Source: Paulownia fortunei (lineage: Eukaryota; Streptophyta; Magnoliopsida; Lamiales; Paulowniaceae). Taken from it: a stretch of DNA of 64,000 nucleotides. The translations under genes were made by a program, and so were the position numbers. Below the pieces are notes generated by a model. That model was not told the DNA's origin. It ran no database searches and saw nothing but the letters and a program-made list of their open reading frames with translations. The stretch is taken from positions 2,666,001 to 2,730,000 of the forward strand of contig CM033111.1 of assembly GCA_019321725.1 (NCBI GenBank), read 5' to 3'. Positions 1 through 11,066 of the stretch are shown here, piece after piece. Within the stretch, counting starts at the first letter, position 1. Every line of letters begins with the position of its first letter.

Positions 1-1059
1 GCAGCATGCCTGGTGAATATCTTGCAACCATCTTATTCCAACAAGAACAACGTTCACGACATCTACTATGAGACAATAAACTTTCCAGAGTACGCCAAGA
101 AACACTACTCCTTTGACTTTCACCAAATACCTCTTCATCATGAAGTTCCTATAAATGAGTATACGAATAAATATCTTTCCAAAAGAATAACTGAACCTTT
201 GCATCTGTATGCTTTATTTTTTGAAACATAAAGTTCTACTGCAAACCCTATCCATGAACCTACAAAATCCGTCAAAGTTTATTGATTAAATCCTCGTATT
301 GTAGACATTGCCTAATTTTTATACCTGAGCATCTTAAAGTTCCAATTTATCAAAAACACCACTATTAGTCCATTTCCTATTCAACAGATAGATGATCTAG
401 CATTAATGGAATTTCAATCCTGTTTATTTGATCACATGAAATTTTTTACACAAACTCTATATTTTCTAATTCAAAGTATGAACTTCATATGAAAGGAGGA
501 ATAAATTGAAGTTTCTGGTTAAACTGGATATAAAACCAATATTTGGAGCCACCCCCATAAAGCACAAAATTCCCACATATGTAGTATACTCCCTGTTTTC
601 AGGATTTCTAGTACTTTTCAAGCAAACCAAAATCTTTAGCGAGAAATACATAAACCATAGATTTGGCTAACACCCTCTTCATTACTCATAACCAAAATAA
701 CTCATCACAAAGCTTTAACCATAATGGGAACAAGTTTCCATTTTTCCCTCCACAAACATGCACTATTTGACAAAAAAAATAGGTATTTCTTCCCCTTTTC
801 CCACTCCATCCTTCCCTATACGACAATCGATCATGAAAGGCAAGTTGTTTTCTAATCCAAACAAAAATCCAGTTTATCAAAACCACATTAGAGTTCCATA
901 GCTTGAATAATTAAGCACAAAAACAAACACATATACGCATAAAATCACATCAATTAACTTACAAACACACACACGCAAAAACAAAAAAACAAAAAAACAA
1001 AAAACTTCAAATGAAATTTAAGAGAAAAAAAACAGTAAATCAAAACCTCCGTTAACTAC
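1..1059 (-). other. Intron 1 of the WRKY gene (partial)
   Basis: AT-rich DNA downstream of the WRKY exon 1 donor. No WRKY-domain exon can be read on the minus strand, so the first intron exceeds 1 kb. The short ORFs here (13-231 plus, 466-651 minus) show no family resemblance. A CA/A-rich simple stretch lies at about 965-1005. Confidence 0.7.
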
Positions 1060-1482
1060 CTGCGACGAAGAAAAGAGCCCCGGCGAATCGAGCAAGCTCG
1101 CAGGACTCAACCCTGGCGGAATCGTAAACATTCCCGGCGGCTGCGACATCACTAACCCGGCCGGCCTATTCTGCTGAAACCCAAACTCCCCACTCCCACT
1201 CCCACCACCTCCACCCCCACTCTCCGCCGGCTGAGCAAAATTCTGCCTAACGTTCGGCACAGCTGCGGGAGACAACATGGCGCCGGCGAGAAGCTGAGAG
1301 AAGGAGCGGCAGTCATTGTCCGGGTCATTTTCGGCAAAAAAGCCAGAAACCAAAGTCATGGGGCCCGGACTCGCCCCCGGCCCGCCCGTAAAGAAATTCT
1401 CAATCGAAGTTCTGGGCGGTAGAGTGATCGTCGGCGGAGGTTTAGACGATGACGTTGGCGGTGGAGGCTTGTTCTCAGCCAT
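1060..1482 (-). CDS. Group I WRKY transcription factor, first exon only (WRKY3/WRKY4-like)
   Basis: Sequence-specific transcription factor that acts in the nucleus; only the N-terminal 141 residues are here. The ATG at 1482 opens a Pro-rich start, followed by the blocks SPGPMTLVSGFF, RSFSQLLAGAM, QNRPAGLVMSQPPGMFTIPPG and SPASLLDSPGLF. These match the N-terminus of Arabidopsis WRKY3/WRKY4 as I remember it (SPGPMTLVS, SFSQLLAGAM, PPGLSPAMLLDSP). The exon ends in phase 0 at CAG followed by a GT donor (1059-1058), the position at which I recall the WRKY4 intron. Neither WRKYGQK domain is visible in 1-1059, so both must lie beyond the left edge. The SP-rich stretch and LLDSP region is a likely MAPK-phosphorylation zone in this family (inference). 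The exon is GC-rich compared with its surroundings. Confidence 0.9.
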
Positions 1483-4400
1483 TGGATTCAGCCTGACTTT
1501 GACTTTCGATTTTGTGTTTTAAAGCCTCCAGCTTTTTGAGTTTCTAATTTCTGAAAAGTCGTCGCTTGTTTTTTTTTGCATACTTTCTATTTTTCGGAGC
1601 AGAGAAAATCTAATTTTATTTTTCTTTTTTTGCAAAAAGTCTACGCATAAATACCATAATTAGAAAATAGTACCGAGTTAACATATGTTACAAGATACTG
1701 TAAGAGCTTCAAAAAAAAGTGGAAAAGTATTTATTAATTTTTTTAAAATACAATCATATAAATTCATAAAATAAGATATTAGAATCTTATAAATTCTTTT
1801 TTAAAAAAAAAAGAGTTTTTAATTTTTTTTAAAATCATAATAAGATCTTTTAATTTTAACCAAATTAATTATAAAATTAACATATTTTAATTTCTATAAT
1901 CTTATTTTATCTGAATACATTAAGAGTTTATATTTAAATTAAAATCAAACATCTCATAAGTTCAAAAAATATATTATAAGATATCAAATTTTTAAATAAA
2001 TTTAGTCAAATAACTCTGAGTTAATTTTTGGATTTGGAACCCAAAGTTATGGATTTATTTCTTATCTTTGAATATTATCAATGTTGGTTTAGATTTAGAT
2101 AGTGAGATTGCATAAGATATATATTTTGACTAATTTTGATCATTATTTTGTATTTATTACCATTATATTCATTTTATATGTTATCATAATTATATTAATT
2201 TTATCGTTTCACAATTTTGATCTATCATTTACATTTCAAGGTACCTATATTTATACACTATTATATAGAATTATGTATTTCATTTCTTTTGAATAAATAA
2301 ACACATGATGTTATTACATCCACTTTATTATTGTCAGCAATTTCATGATCTTTTGTCCACAAAAATAAAATACATTCAAATAAATAGAACAATAGTTTCC
2401 ATGTTACTAGTGACAAATATAAATTTAAGAATACTTAAAGGGCTTAGTTAATAATTACCTGAAATCACGGGGTGAAGTGAAAATCACCCATTTATTGTTG
2501 GATACAGGTATGGCAGTTTTAACTAACAGATAGAAGAAATTAATAATTATTGATTATTCATTTCAAATATAATCTTGCATTGACTATTATACCCCTCTTG
2601 ACTCCTGTAAAGACAGTGTTGACATTCTAGAGCATGTGAATCCAGACAAGCTAGTTCGCATTTGTCTTACTACTGAGCACGATTGGTGCTTGGAAGACTT
2701 TTTTGGTTTCTAGAACTTATAAAAATTCACCATTATGGGCTTTGAGTCCAAACAAATACCTAAATTCCATCAAATACTCTAATTTTTATTTTTGTGATGA
2801 GAAACTCAAATATAATTTTTTTAATATAATTTAAATAGATTTTTATATTAATATATTCAAACTGGAATCACATTCTCAAGCCGATAACTTTTCTTCGTCG
2901 AACTATTAAAAGAAAATAAAAAAATAAACATCAAGTAGGATTTAAAAAAGCTAGTGAACTGAAAAATAGATGAAAATTCGGACTACCACCACACACCACA
3001 TTCGGTCTTTTAGCTGTCGTTGTCGTGGTGTCTTCATGACGTGAAAATGATGTACTATGTAATTGATGGATTGTTTGGTTGTGTGGGTGGGGATAGTCTA
3101 AAAAATTCTTGCCCTAATTTAATTCATGTTGGGGGAGCATACTGCGTAGCACTACAATGGTACAATGTAAATGGCAATTAGACTGTAATTATTTTCAACT
3201 ATTAATTGCTGGGCTTTGGTGTTTATGACTGATAAACATTAATTAGAAAATAGATTAGAAAAATTGTTTGAGATTTGTTCACCAATCTATATACAAAAGA
3301 GAGAAAAGGGAAAAAGATTTATATGTAAAAGCTTAATGTCCGTATAAAATTATGAAAATGAAAAATAAAACGAGCAAGGTGTAGAAGCTTAATTTCTAAA
3401 TTATTTGTCCCTAGATTAAACCTAGGGACAAACCAGACGTGTTTGAGGTTTTCAGTTTTCATTATTTTCAGAAATTCGATGAATTAAAGAATAATTGTCA
3501 ATTGTTGTAAAAACTGATGTAAACACAAAAAATATTGATGGAAAGCAACTTGATAGTGATATATTGATTAGGTGATTAAAATGTGTTGAGGCAGTGGCAT
3601 AACGACTTAGTACGTGCAGGGCCCGTTGGATTAATTGATGAGAGAGATTAACATGATGGGACGGACCATGTTGTTGCATCCTGCTATAATTGAACTTGCA
3701 ACTATGAAAACGTTTTTGTATCAATTGTGGCATTCTTGTCATAACTGAGAAAATCATCTAATTAAATCCGGTATCAAAAGATCTATTTCACTTTGTTTAG
3801 ATAATTGAGTTACAAATTTTAATACCCCAAGCTGCCAATACGTTATCATCTTACGGCAGGGGAAGGCACATATACACCCTTTTAGAGTATACTAAAATAC
3901 AAACCTAACTATAGATGAAGGAAACAATTAAATGAATATATTTTGAACTACCAGAAACAGAACTGTGCGATAAATAACAAAGGATAATTAATGCTTTGTC
4001 CTTTATCATCTCAGGTAGAATCTTTGCCTCCTGGGCATCCAAAATTTTAAGTATAATGCCTCTATTTATGTCATTTACCACCCAAAGTGGGACAAATGCT
4101 CCTATGGTCGAATGGGGAACAAAATGTAAATCACCCCATAAAAAGCAAGTCAGTGACATAAAATAGTACTACTTAAATTGCATTCGGCAACAACAGTTTC
4201 AAGCAACAATTGCTTTCCTCGAGAAAAATTCATTTCGCGCCCAAGAAAATTTGACTTCTATCAGCACAGGACAGGAGCATAAGATGGGTGCAGAAGTTAA
4301 AACCAAAAGAAGATTAACAATTCATTAGTCAATGTAAAGCACTTAGGTATTTAAAAAGTTACCATAACTGCTGGCAAATCAAATTTAACCCCCACACCTT

Positions 4401-4675
4401 AATTAAAAAGATGAAATTCAAAACAGCTCTTATGAAAAATAAAAAATTGAAAAGACACAATTGTAAGAAAAAGAAACGGAACATAATTGAAACCCACATG
4501 ATCCTAGTAAAGCAGTCTCTTAATAGTTGAGGACATAAACCATCAATAATTCAGTCCCAACAATCCTGAATAAGATGGCCCAAAGTCCTCCCATCATCCT
4601 TCACTACTCTATAAATATCATGTCTATCCCATTTGAAGTTTAAAACCATCACGCAATCCCACCAAGCAAAGCAAC
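1483..4675. other. Spacer: WRKY upstream region and eIF5A 3' flank
   Basis: About 3.2 kb without a recognisable gene. The first part is the upstream region of the minus-strand WRKY gene; the last few hundred bases probably hold the eIF5A 3' UTR. The sequence is strongly AT-rich, especially 1720-2000. ORFs at 2102-2296, 3452-3757 and 3905-4159 have no recognisable motif and are taken as chance. Confidence 0.6.
1499..2603. promoter_or_regulatory. Scattered W-box cores upstream of the WRKY gene
   Basis: TTGACT (the TTGACY core bound by WRKY proteins) occurs at 1499-1504, 2126-2131, 2580-2585 and 2598-2603. Its reverse complement AGTCAA occurs at 2004-2009. The 2580/2598 pair is only 18 bp apart. 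WRKY genes often carry W-boxes for auto- or cross-regulation. A six-base motif also arises by chance in AT-rich DNA, so this is suggestive only. Confidence 0.35.
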
Positions 4676-6996
4676 CTACTTGGGACCAATATCCTTGAGG
4701 GCACAGATCTGCTCCTCTCCCATGGCAGACATAACACTCACAACAAGGTCTTTCCCCTCACTGAAGCCATCCTTGATCTGTACGTTTACCCATGTCAAGA
4801 TGAATGGTAAACTATATTTATGAAGAACAATTCAAATTAGCCAATGAAAAGGTTGAAATGAATCTGAACCTGAGAAAGCAGATTATCATCAGTTGGAAGC
4901 CTGAGGTCATCCTTAGTGTTGCCATTCTCAGTCAGCAAGCTCACCTAAAGAATTTTTTCACCAAGGTTTATTAACCATGCGCTAAGTGATGACAAACTAA
5001 CAATACTAAAGAAACGATGAACTACATACAAATCCGTCCTCAGATATGTCAATGAGCTGGTAGTCAGTGCGATTGACATGTGGAACCTGTAATTCAATGA
5101 AAATTACTTCAATCCTCACCCTACAGAATAAACAATATAAAACAAACATAGTCAACACTACAAGAGAAGCATAAAGAGAATATACATACATCACAGTTGT
5201 GGGAAGAGGGGACAATATCTTCAAGCTTCTTTGAAGTGAAGATGTCAATGCCAACAAAATGACATTTGGCATGACCGTGCTTTCCAGTTTTGGAGGTTGA
5301 AACTTCCACAACCTGCAACAAACATAGGCATATTAGTATCACAAAGAATCTGACAGAGAAGTCATTCTAAAGATAATTTCTAGCAAATAAAATAATCAAT
5401 TCCATATCAAAGTGAATCCATCCCCACTTATTCTTTGGACTAGCTAATTATTCCAATAATTTGAATGCGATTGGAAGTATTCAAAAATTTAAAACCTACT
5501 AATCCAACTTTCAGCAACCAATTAATTTCCATATCGTCAGCAATGCTAGAGATTTGTTCTAATTTTTTTCTCATTTATTTTCCTTAACCACCTTTTTCTT
5601 AACATCTATTTTAATTTTAGATGACATTTCATATTTGAGAACAAGCAAACAAGTCCTACTTGAAAGGAAGGGATAATCGCGTCCGTAATCAATTAATGGC
5701 CTAGTTAGTTAAATACGGGGACAGGGAAAATTTTGTATTTCATATATACGAGTATATTATGAATTTTCATTAAAAGTTTCGGTGAAAAAATCGGCTAAAA
5801 TATACCAAAAAAAGATAATATACAAATACATAGATATACGAGTAAAATACGAATGTAAAAAAATTATTCGGTAGCAAAAATACAACTTATTTTGATATTA
5901 TTTTTACATGAATTGTGTTTGTACTTATTTTCAAATTATACAAAAATTATTTCATATGTATTTTTATTTTATTTAATTTATATTTACAACATAACTTAAA
6001 GATAACTATTTAATTATATAATATTCCATTAATTCTTATATTTATTAGTATATTCATAAATTATTAGGATTTAGATTTTTTATCTATATGATATTCCATT
6101 AATACTTATAAACAACTTAAGTAATTTTTAAATTATATTAAAATATTATAAATATTTATTAAAATAAAGTATTATTTGTGAAGTATTATATAAAGTAAAT
6201 ATAATACATGTACTAAACATTACAACTCAAAAGTACAAAGTGTATTACTCACGAAAGTATTTTTTAATTATGCATATATACGTGTAGTATCGGAGTATAA
6301 TACGAGGTTTTAGTATTGCGTCCATATCTACCAGGATTTATCCAACAATAAAAGAGAAATCAATTAATTAAACTGCATAACATCCAGAATTACCATCAAC
6401 CTAACAATGCCACAATTCAGATTCATACAAAACTTTGAAATCGAGTTCCTAAATGAAGCTCAAGTATATACAAAATTCTATATCATATATTAAAAGTATA
6501 AACTCAGAGAAAACGGAGTGCGATTAAATAAACAAAGAAAACTAAAATTACCCGATCAATTCTACTTTAAACATTCCAAGTTAGAAAATCGCAAAACAAG
6601 AAATAAATAGCAATATACCACAAGCTCAACAAACAAAAACAAAGGTGAATCAAAAAAACGATCTCAAACCACCGAATTAGCACGACTCATCGCACCACAA
6701 CAACTGATAAACAAAATTAACTATGTTTCCCAACTGGAAAACACTAATTTACTCAGATCTCAAAGCAAACCAATACATAGCACGGCAACAAGAAACAAAC
6801 ACGTGAAATCAAATATAGATATATAATTTCGCAAAAGAAATTACAAAATAAAAAGAGAGAAATAAAATCAAACCTTGCAAGGGCGGGCCTTGATAACAAT
6901 GTAACCGTTCTTACGAATAGTCCCCGCCTGCTGCGGATAGGTTTTGGAAGCTCCGGCGTCGGCCTTCGACTCGAAGTGATGCTCCTCGTCAGACAT
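4676..6996 (-). CDS. ELF5A: Eukaryotic translation initiation factor 5A (eIF5A)
   Basis: Cytosolic factor that helps ribosomes through peptide-bond formation at difficult sequences; it needs hypusine on one lysine. Five exons, all with phase-0 introns: 6996-6874, 5312-5190, 5086-5030, 4944-4870 and 4777-4676 (stop TAG). They join to 159 codons, the usual plant length. The start reads [15 protein letters not shown]; the hypusine loop [16 protein letters not shown] spans exon 2, with the modified Lys at about residue 52. The C-terminal OB fold follows ([19 protein letters not shown]...CALKDIGPK). All splice borders are GT-AG. Intron 1 is 1.56 kb and contains an AT-rich repeat. No broken or missing key residue is visible. 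The call is essentially certain; which Arabidopsis paralogue it matches best cannot be decided by eye. Confidence 0.97.
5700..6340. repeat. AT-rich MITE-like insertion in eIF5A intron 1
   Basis: A very AT-rich block with no coding potential interrupts more ordinary intron sequence. Its ends are roughly inverted: the left end has AAAA...GTATT..ATA..ACGA.TA near 5733-5755, and the complement of the right end near 6285-6330 has a similar series. The inner segment 6163-6284 resembles 29637-29765 elsewhere in the window. Exact borders and target duplication are not clear. Confidence 0.4.
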
Positions 6997-7095
6997 CCTC
7001 GGCGTCGAAATTAGAGAGATAAACCAGCAGAATGTAAAACCTACAGAGAGAACAAGCAGATAGCCGAGGCTGGGGGGCGAGAGAATTGGGTTGTG

Positions 7096-7176
7096 TTTAT
7101 ATATAGGGTTTGTGCGTATAGGGGAGGGAGATTTTAGGGTTTTTATGAAGGGGAAAGGGCTGATTGGTTTTGGGCC
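7096..7176 (-). promoter_or_regulatory. eIF5A promoter: TATA box, telo-box, CCAAT and Site II motif
   Basis: Upstream of the eIF5A ATG, read on the minus strand: TATATATAA at 7105-7097 (about 100 bp before the ATG); a telo-box AAACCCTAA at 7142-7134; a partial one (AAACCCTATA) at 7111-7102; CCAAT at about 7168-7164; and the Site II core TGGGCC at 7171-7176 on the plus strand. Telo-box plus Site II is the known signature of plant ribosomal-protein and translation-factor promoters, so the arrangement fits growth-coupled expression. Confidence 0.65.
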
Positions 7177-7973
7177 GTGGGATGGCTGTGCTGAAGCGGT
7201 TGACGGATGAGATTCTGTTCTGTTTGCGTCAAAACGACGCTGTGTTTGGGGATGGCTTTTTTTTTTTTTTTTTTTTAATGTTATCTATCTGAGCCGCCTA
7301 ACTCGACTATTTTATTAGGAGGTTGTTTTAGGGTGCGAACTCGTGCACGGTTCCAACAGTACGTCAATTTCATGCTATTTCTTCATGTTATGTGAGACTA
7401 CAAGTTTGTGTTTATGGTGTTACAAAATGAAACATTGATATCCATATATATAAAATTCAATTCAATTGCTAATAAAATTTTATTGTTATAGTAGTCAAGT
7501 TTCAACGTTGTCATAAAGATATAAACACGATATGTATATAGTTTAAAATATACTAAAGAGCACAAAGGACACGATGCTCCAAATAAAAAACTCCACAAAA
7601 TTAAATATAATATTTGAAAAGAAACAAAAATATTTTTTTTATTGAGTTTTGGAGAAAAATAAAATCCATGAACGTACTTGTTATTTATACATTTAGTTAT
7701 TTATTCGGAATATTCAAATGTATTTGAATTACATAATCTTTCCCCCACAACAATCTCAAATTAAAAGTAAAAAGTTCTCATAGTTTGTAGATATATACAA
7801 AATATTAGTCTGCTCTGGTGGTTACATTGCTATCCAAAGACAGAGGAAGTTGTCACCAGTAGCATGTAAGAAGGGAGAAGATAAAAACAATCCCAGTCGA
7901 ACCAAGAAACACTGTTTATATTTCTCCCTTTCGTTGGTCTCCCCTCCAGCTCAAGGTTAAAACGTCACCTAAT
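7177..7973. other. Spacer between MinE 3' end and eIF5A promoter
   Basis: Contains a run of about 18 T at 7259-7276 and AT-rich DNA. The part next to 7973 (about 7790-7973) is less AT-rich and is probably the MinE 3' UTR. No gene seen. Confidence 0.55.
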
Positions 7974-9962
7974 TCAGACACTAAAATCTCTGAATTTGTC
8001 ACTTGGAATATAGAAATCGAACTTCACATCAACAGAACCAGAACTTTCTCCAGTGTCTTTGTATTCGATGTTTGTTATTGTTCCAGTTTCATCATCAACT
8101 TGATATTCTGATCTCACCCGGCGCACTGGTACTGTGACAGAATAAATGGTGCCAAGATCTGGATCTGTTGATACGCTGAGTTGAACTTTGTCCTGTGATT
8201 CTATCTCAACGAAATCAGATAGTGCATTCACCACATTGCTTACTATTTTCTGCTTTGCCTCATCACTGACTGCACATCGATCAGAGAAGAGAATCATCTT
8301 CAGACGTTGCTTGGCAATGTTTGCATTGGAATTTCTACTTGATGTAGGTGATGGAAATATTATCTTCCACGCCAATTTTAAGCGCTCAAAGAAGCTCATG
8401 TTGATTGCATTGAGGAGGAAGCTCTCAATCTCCTGGCTGAAAGAGTTTGGGGAGAGCTTATATTCTCCAAAAATTCCAAGAGGCCGTTTAGAGTGACGAC
8501 GAATGCTATGGCCATCATGTATTGACCGAGAAACATTAGATCTGCCGTTAGCAAATACGTTGCAATCCACCTGCAGTGCAGCATTGGGGCATGTTTCAGA
8601 AAAATGTGCTCATTATAAGTACTTGACAACACTATGCTCAAGAGCTTTTTTGACCAAGCTATTTTAAAATTCTAATATTGTTTCAGAACAGTATATCTTT
8701 AAGTTGAAACCGATTATGTGAACCCTTGAAAGCAAGTAAAATCTTACGTAAGATAGAGAATAACAGAAGATAATCAACATGGGACAACAGCTCATTTTTA
8801 ACTCAGGAGCAATACCCTTTCATTAGGTAAAATGAAAGGGTATTTATCTAGTAAGCAATGTGACCTCAGAAATCATATGGAATTGCAACATAACAATAAA
8901 GTTTGATAGCAACCAATTAATTAGATAAACAGTAGAAGTAGCTACAAATCAAGTCTTCAATCTATAACTTTACAAATATAAGTAATTTCTCCCTCAAATA
9001 TAAGATTATAACAGATAAATTTGTTGATTTAAAATTTGGACGTGGATTAAGATATTAAGTACCCCGCATACCTACATTTAAGATATGCAATTGTTCAGGA
9101 CTAACAAGATAAATACAGCTATGGTTTCAGACAGAGTACTAAGGTATCAAGTTGGTCAGGACCATTAATCCACACAGAGACAAGTCTTGTAGAAAGTCAT
9201 AATACAGCAATCTAAGACATACATACTGTGCAAAATGCAACATTAGTTGAGACAAAGCAAACTCAAACATTGTCCGACAAAGCTGGAAAAATATAACGCA
9301 ATGTCATACAAATTAAACGCCCACACCAGGCTTTAATTTATCAAATTATTACAGCCACTTTGCTCGAATCAATCAGAAAAAGAACATCAAGTACATTTAC
9401 CATCAACTACCAGCAAAGCAAATCGTATTCCTCTTGTGTCAGAAACTTATAGAAATTCAAAAATAATAATAATAATAACTATGAATGTCTACCAGCAAAG
9501 AACATCATATTCTTGCCTAATTTGACTTGGCTTAAAGCAATCAACTCACCTTTTTAACCTTTTTAAGCGAATTAAAACAGTTCCAGCTGGGGCTAAGGTT
9601 AAAATAAGCTAAAACACAAAATTATAATAATAAACGTTTACACACAATGTAGCCCTTCTCAGCCATGTCACTAAACATGTTACAGAAAAGCGCTGTAAAA
9701 TAAACATTACTGCGCGTCTCGAACAAGAAAATGGACATCAAGTCCCCAAATTAAACACCAGAACACATTACAGTAAAAATTCACAATCGCTAAACACAAA
9801 AATAACCAGAGAATTTTGAAAAGAAGCCAAGAATAATAATTCGAAAAATGGGGAAGAGCTGAAACAAACTTTCGAGGGAGGGAAAAGCATCGCAGTACGA
9901 AGGGGGTTGAGTTTATATGGATTGAGAGCCGCAGAAACCCTAAGATCTCCTGAAATGGCCAT
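7974..9962 (-). CDS. MINE1: Plastid division-site factor MinE homologue
   Basis: Nuclear-encoded plastid stromal protein that works with MinD to place the FtsZ ring at mid-plastid. Exon 1 is 9962-9870 (31 codons, MAISGDLRVSAALNPYK...PPSK, a basic, Ser-rich start typical of a transit peptide). Exon 2 is 8570-7974, beginning VDCNVFANGRS. The joined protein is 229 aa, the length I recall for Arabidopsis MinE1. Diagnostic stretches are EIESFLLNAINMSFFERLKLAWKIIFPS, IAKQRLKMILFSDRC (the MinD-interacting helix region), ALSDFVEIE and LGTIYSVTVPVRR. The Arabidopsis protein has SSKVDF at the same exon junction. The single intron (8571-9869) is phase 0 with GT-AG borders. The gene is divergent from RRG, with 1.1 kb between the two ATGs. 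Confidence 0.95.
8811..8844. repeat. Perfect 14-bp inverted repeat in the MinE intron
   Basis: AATACCCTTTCATT (8811-8824), a 6-base loop AGGTAA, then its exact complement AATGAAAGGGTATT (8831-8844). It could form a short hairpin in the pre-mRNA or be the remains of a small inverted-repeat element. The stem is too short for a typical plant miRNA precursor. Confidence 0.7.
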
Positions 9963-11066
9963 TTGTGAAAACCAAATCTTTGCTTCTATCTCTCTTTCTT
10001 CTGGGGATTTTCCCGTTAAATGAGTCCAATTTTTTTACAGGGGCCTTTCATCTGTGTGCATTCATTTGTGAGAGAGTGGAGACTGTGGATTCCCTACTGC
10101 GACGCCGTTCTGTGTTAGATTTGGGACTAGGCATTGAGATAATACATTATTTATTTATTTTTTGACCGAAAAATAAAAAAATGGATATAGTACGATTCTA
10201 TCAAATACTCTTTAAAATATTCCAAATTATAAAAACTGTTTAACAAAATTAATAAAAAATTAATTTTAGTACAATATGTTCACATGCATATAATATACTT
10301 TTAATATTGCATGGAAATGTCATACGTTAATTATGATTATGACCAATTGATATAATGATTTATTTTTAAACTAATACTTTTGAAAAAAAATTCAAAGTTT
10401 TTTCATAGTTTTTGTTTTCTCTCTAAAAATTTGTTTGAAAGAAACATTGTTTTGACAATTATAGGAGAACGGTTTCTATTTCTTTCTTGGTTGATGCACT
10501 TTGGTGTCATACATATAAGTGTAACTCTATATTATTTAGTTCCGTTTTTTTTTTTAAATATTTGTTTCCTGGTGTACTATTCACATATATTTCTTAAGTA
10601 CAAAAGTTTTAAATAACAAATCACGCTAGAAATAATTAATTATTCCATGCCTAAAAAATTTACTTATTATAGCTGGATATTATTTAAATCACTTATTATA
10701 GCTGGCACTAAGTATGAATAATATTTTTTTATTATTACACTATTTTTGGATTTTATAACAATAGTTGGTATTTCTTTTATAAAATAAAATAAAATCATCC
10801 AATCAATTTTAAATATTAATTAAGATTTCTCAACAAAATGGCCAACAATATGTATGAACAAAAACCCAAGTGAAAATCAGTTTTGCCTTTTACAGTTTAT
10901 TTCGTTAATACTAAAACCTTTTAACAACATCAATTAACCCGAAACAAAACCCCCATCCATTTTTTAGGACCGAAGGCTTAAGGTAAAAACTGAAGATAGG
11001 AAAGAAGAAATAAAATAAGAAAAAATCCTGATATTCAATATAGAATCTTGCAACAAGACCCAGTGA
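9963..11066. promoter_or_regulatory. Divergent promoter region of MinE (-) and RRG (+)
   Basis: 1.1 kb between two divergent ATGs. The middle (10150-10850) is very AT-rich and featureless. The flanks (9963-10130 and 10930-11066) look like 5' leaders. Distinct TATA boxes cannot be assigned with confidence. Confidence 0.5.

Noticed and set aside
1316..1522. Plus-strand ORF over the WRKY first exon
   Set aside because: Antisense shadow of a GC-rich real exon; no motif of its own.
3452..3757. 101-aa minus-strand ORF
   Set aside because: No recognisable motif, AT-rich codon use and no splice or promoter context.
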